Source: Micrococcales bacterium
GTDB taxonomy: Bacteria > Actinomycetota > Actinomycetes > Actinomycetales > Cellulomonadaceae
Direction: 5' to 3'
NCBI GenBank assembly: GCA_009783975.1
Contig: WRCL01000173.1
Location: 1 to 5,160, forward strand
Length of the DNA stretch: 5,160 nucleotides
A program made the translations under genes and the position numbers. Position 1 is the first letter of the stretch. Each line of letters begins with the position of its first letter. Positions 4,144 through 5,160 of this stretch are shown piece by piece. The notes beneath the pieces were generated by a model that searched no databases, was not told the DNA's origin, and saw only the letters and a program-made list of their open reading frames with translations.

Positions 4144-5160
4144 TCAGCGAAAGTCGCGGGAGGTGGTGCGCACGTGCAGAGACAGTGGGGCGATGTGCTC
4201 GGCGCGCAGGTTGGTGGCGCCGTCGGCGCGCTCCAGCCGGCCACGGACCACCAGGGCAGGGCACGTACGGGCGACGCGGCCGAAACGTTGCCACACACCG
4301 GCGGTGCACACGACGTTGAGCAGGCCGGTCTCGTCTTCCAAGGACAAGAAGGTGATGCCGTTGGCGGTGCCGGGGCGCTGGCGGTGGGTGACGACTCCGG
4401 CGACGGCGACGCGGCCGCCGGGGTCGCGGCGGTACAGGTCAGCCACACGCAGCACCCCGGCTTCGTCCAGGCCGGGACGCACGAAGCAGGTGGGGTAGGT
4501 GTGGCTGATCCCGGTCGCCCACACATCGGCGGTGGCGACCTCGATGTCTTCCAGGCCAGGCAAGGTCGGGGCACGTGCACCAGCGGCAACCCCGGGCAGG
4601 GTCGCGCTGCTCGCGCCGAGTGCACCAGCAGCCCACAGGCCGGCCCGGCGGTCGGCGCCCAGAGTGGTCAAGGCACCTGCGGTGGCCAGGGCCTCGATGG
4701 CGGCGGTGCTCAGCTGGACCCGCTGCACCAGGTCGGCAAGGTCGACGAACGGACCGTGGGTGGTGCGCTCGTCGACCAACGCCTGGGCCCTCTCGGCGTT
4801 GACGTTGCGCACCGACCCCAGTCCCAGGCGTACGGCCAGCGAGCGGGCGGGCAGCTCGTTGCCCGAGATGCCCGAGATGCGTAGCTTGCTACCCGTTCCG
4901 TTGTGCAACAAGTTGCGCGGTATGCCCTGTTCTGCCCCCTCCGCCTCGTCGTCTCGGCCGCGGCTACCAGATGGCAGGACGTCCAGGCCCGGTTCTCCTC
5001 CGGCGGCGTCGGCGCGACACGTTCGACGCAGGCCAGCACCCCAGATGCTTGCACATCAGGACCGAGCACCTCGATACCGTGGCGCCGGGCGTCGGCCACA
5101 ACAGACTGGGGAGTGTAAAAACCCATGGGCTGGGCAGCGAGGATCCCGGCGTAGAACGCA
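4144..5160 (-). pseudogene. dnaE2: Error-prone DNA polymerase DnaE2 (ImuC), C-terminal third, frameshifted and cut by the window edge
   Basis: DnaE2 is the C-family polymerase alpha subunit that works with ImuA/ImuB in SOS translesion synthesis. The visible part starts in frame at 5159 with AFYAGILAAQPMGFYTPQS and VVADARRHGIEVLGPDVQASGV, a hallmark of the family. A later frame continues with AVRLGLGSVRN...HGPFVDLADLV...IEALATAGAL (helix-hairpin-helix region), DVWATGI, then VVTHRQRPGTANGITFLSLEDETGLLNVVC (OB fold) and the typical end TTSRDFR. The two parts lie in different frames. The first frame stops only at 4710; the second is open from 5055. Third-position G/C content switches frames near 4950, where one extra base after GAG (4955-4953) would restore the frame. 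Without correction the protein loses its helix-hairpin-helix and OB-fold regions. A sequencing error in one base is an alternative to true decay. The PHP and palm domains are outside the window. The stop codon at 4146-4144 lies in the target duplication of the adjacent MITE. Confidence 0.85.

Larger units (their letters stand above)
3983..4147. repeat. Direct repeat CTCAG flanking the element (target-site duplication)
   Basis: CTCAG at 3983-3987 and again at 4143-4147 abuts the two ends of the 155-bp inverted-repeat element exactly, with no intervening base. The right copy contains the dnaE2 stop codon (TGA on the minus strand, 4146-4144). Five matching bases at both precise borders would be expected by chance only about once in a thousand, which supports insertion by transposition. 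Confidence 0.75.

Noticed and set aside
5011..5024. Part of an SOS (LexA) box, GAACGTGT on the minus strand
   Set aside because: The matching right half-site is missing and it lies inside dnaE2 coding sequence; no LexA box of actinobacterial form was seen elsewhere in the window.

Overview
The window looks like chromosomal DNA of a high-GC actinobacterium, probably of the Micrococcales type. The reasons are G/C-rich third codon positions, Ala/Arg/Val/Asp-rich proteins, a C-terminal segment of the actinobacterial-type error-prone polymerase DnaE2, and TANNNT -10 boxes set close to start codons. The lineage is an inference from style, not a match to a named genome.

Layout from left to right. 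Positions 1-102 hold a leftward promoter with an operator-like palindrome and, at the very edge, a possible gene start running off the window. Positions 103-618 hold no gene I can defend; part of it (about 418-607) reads in a coding-like way on both strands. Positions 651-1079 (+) encode a small Cys-rich conserved-type hypothetical protein. It converges, with a 13-bp gap, on a large leftward gene (3342-1093) for a 749-residue SEC-C zinc-motif/TPR-like protein. Upstream of that gene lie two strong GC hairpins (3374-3428), then a leftward DUF421/YetF-type membrane protein gene (3974-3429). At the right edge is the 3' third of dnaE2 (5160-4144, minus strand), whose reading frame is broken by an apparent one-base frameshift.

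The most interesting object lies between dnaE2 and the DUF421 gene. It is a 155-bp non-coding element (3988-4142) with near-perfect 22-bp terminal inverted repeats (one mismatch), flanked by a perfect 5-bp direct repeat CTCAG. This is the anatomy of a miniature inverted-repeat transposable element (MITE). Its removal together with one CTCAG copy leaves dnaE2 and the DUF421 gene 9 nt apart, with the Shine-Dalgarno sequence of the second gene overlapping the stop codon of the first, so they were probably a tight operon. The target-site duplication regenerated both the stop codon and the ribosome-binding site, so neither coding sequence was altered by the insertion.

Functionally, dnaE2 belongs to SOS-linked translesion synthesis (ImuA/ImuB/DnaE2). 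The DUF421 and SEC-C genes follow it in the same direction, but the hairpins and a probable leaderless start suggest the SEC-C gene is transcribed separately. I see no complete undescribed multi-gene system here. The novel-looking items are the MITE, the leftward promoter/operator, and the possible decay of dnaE2.
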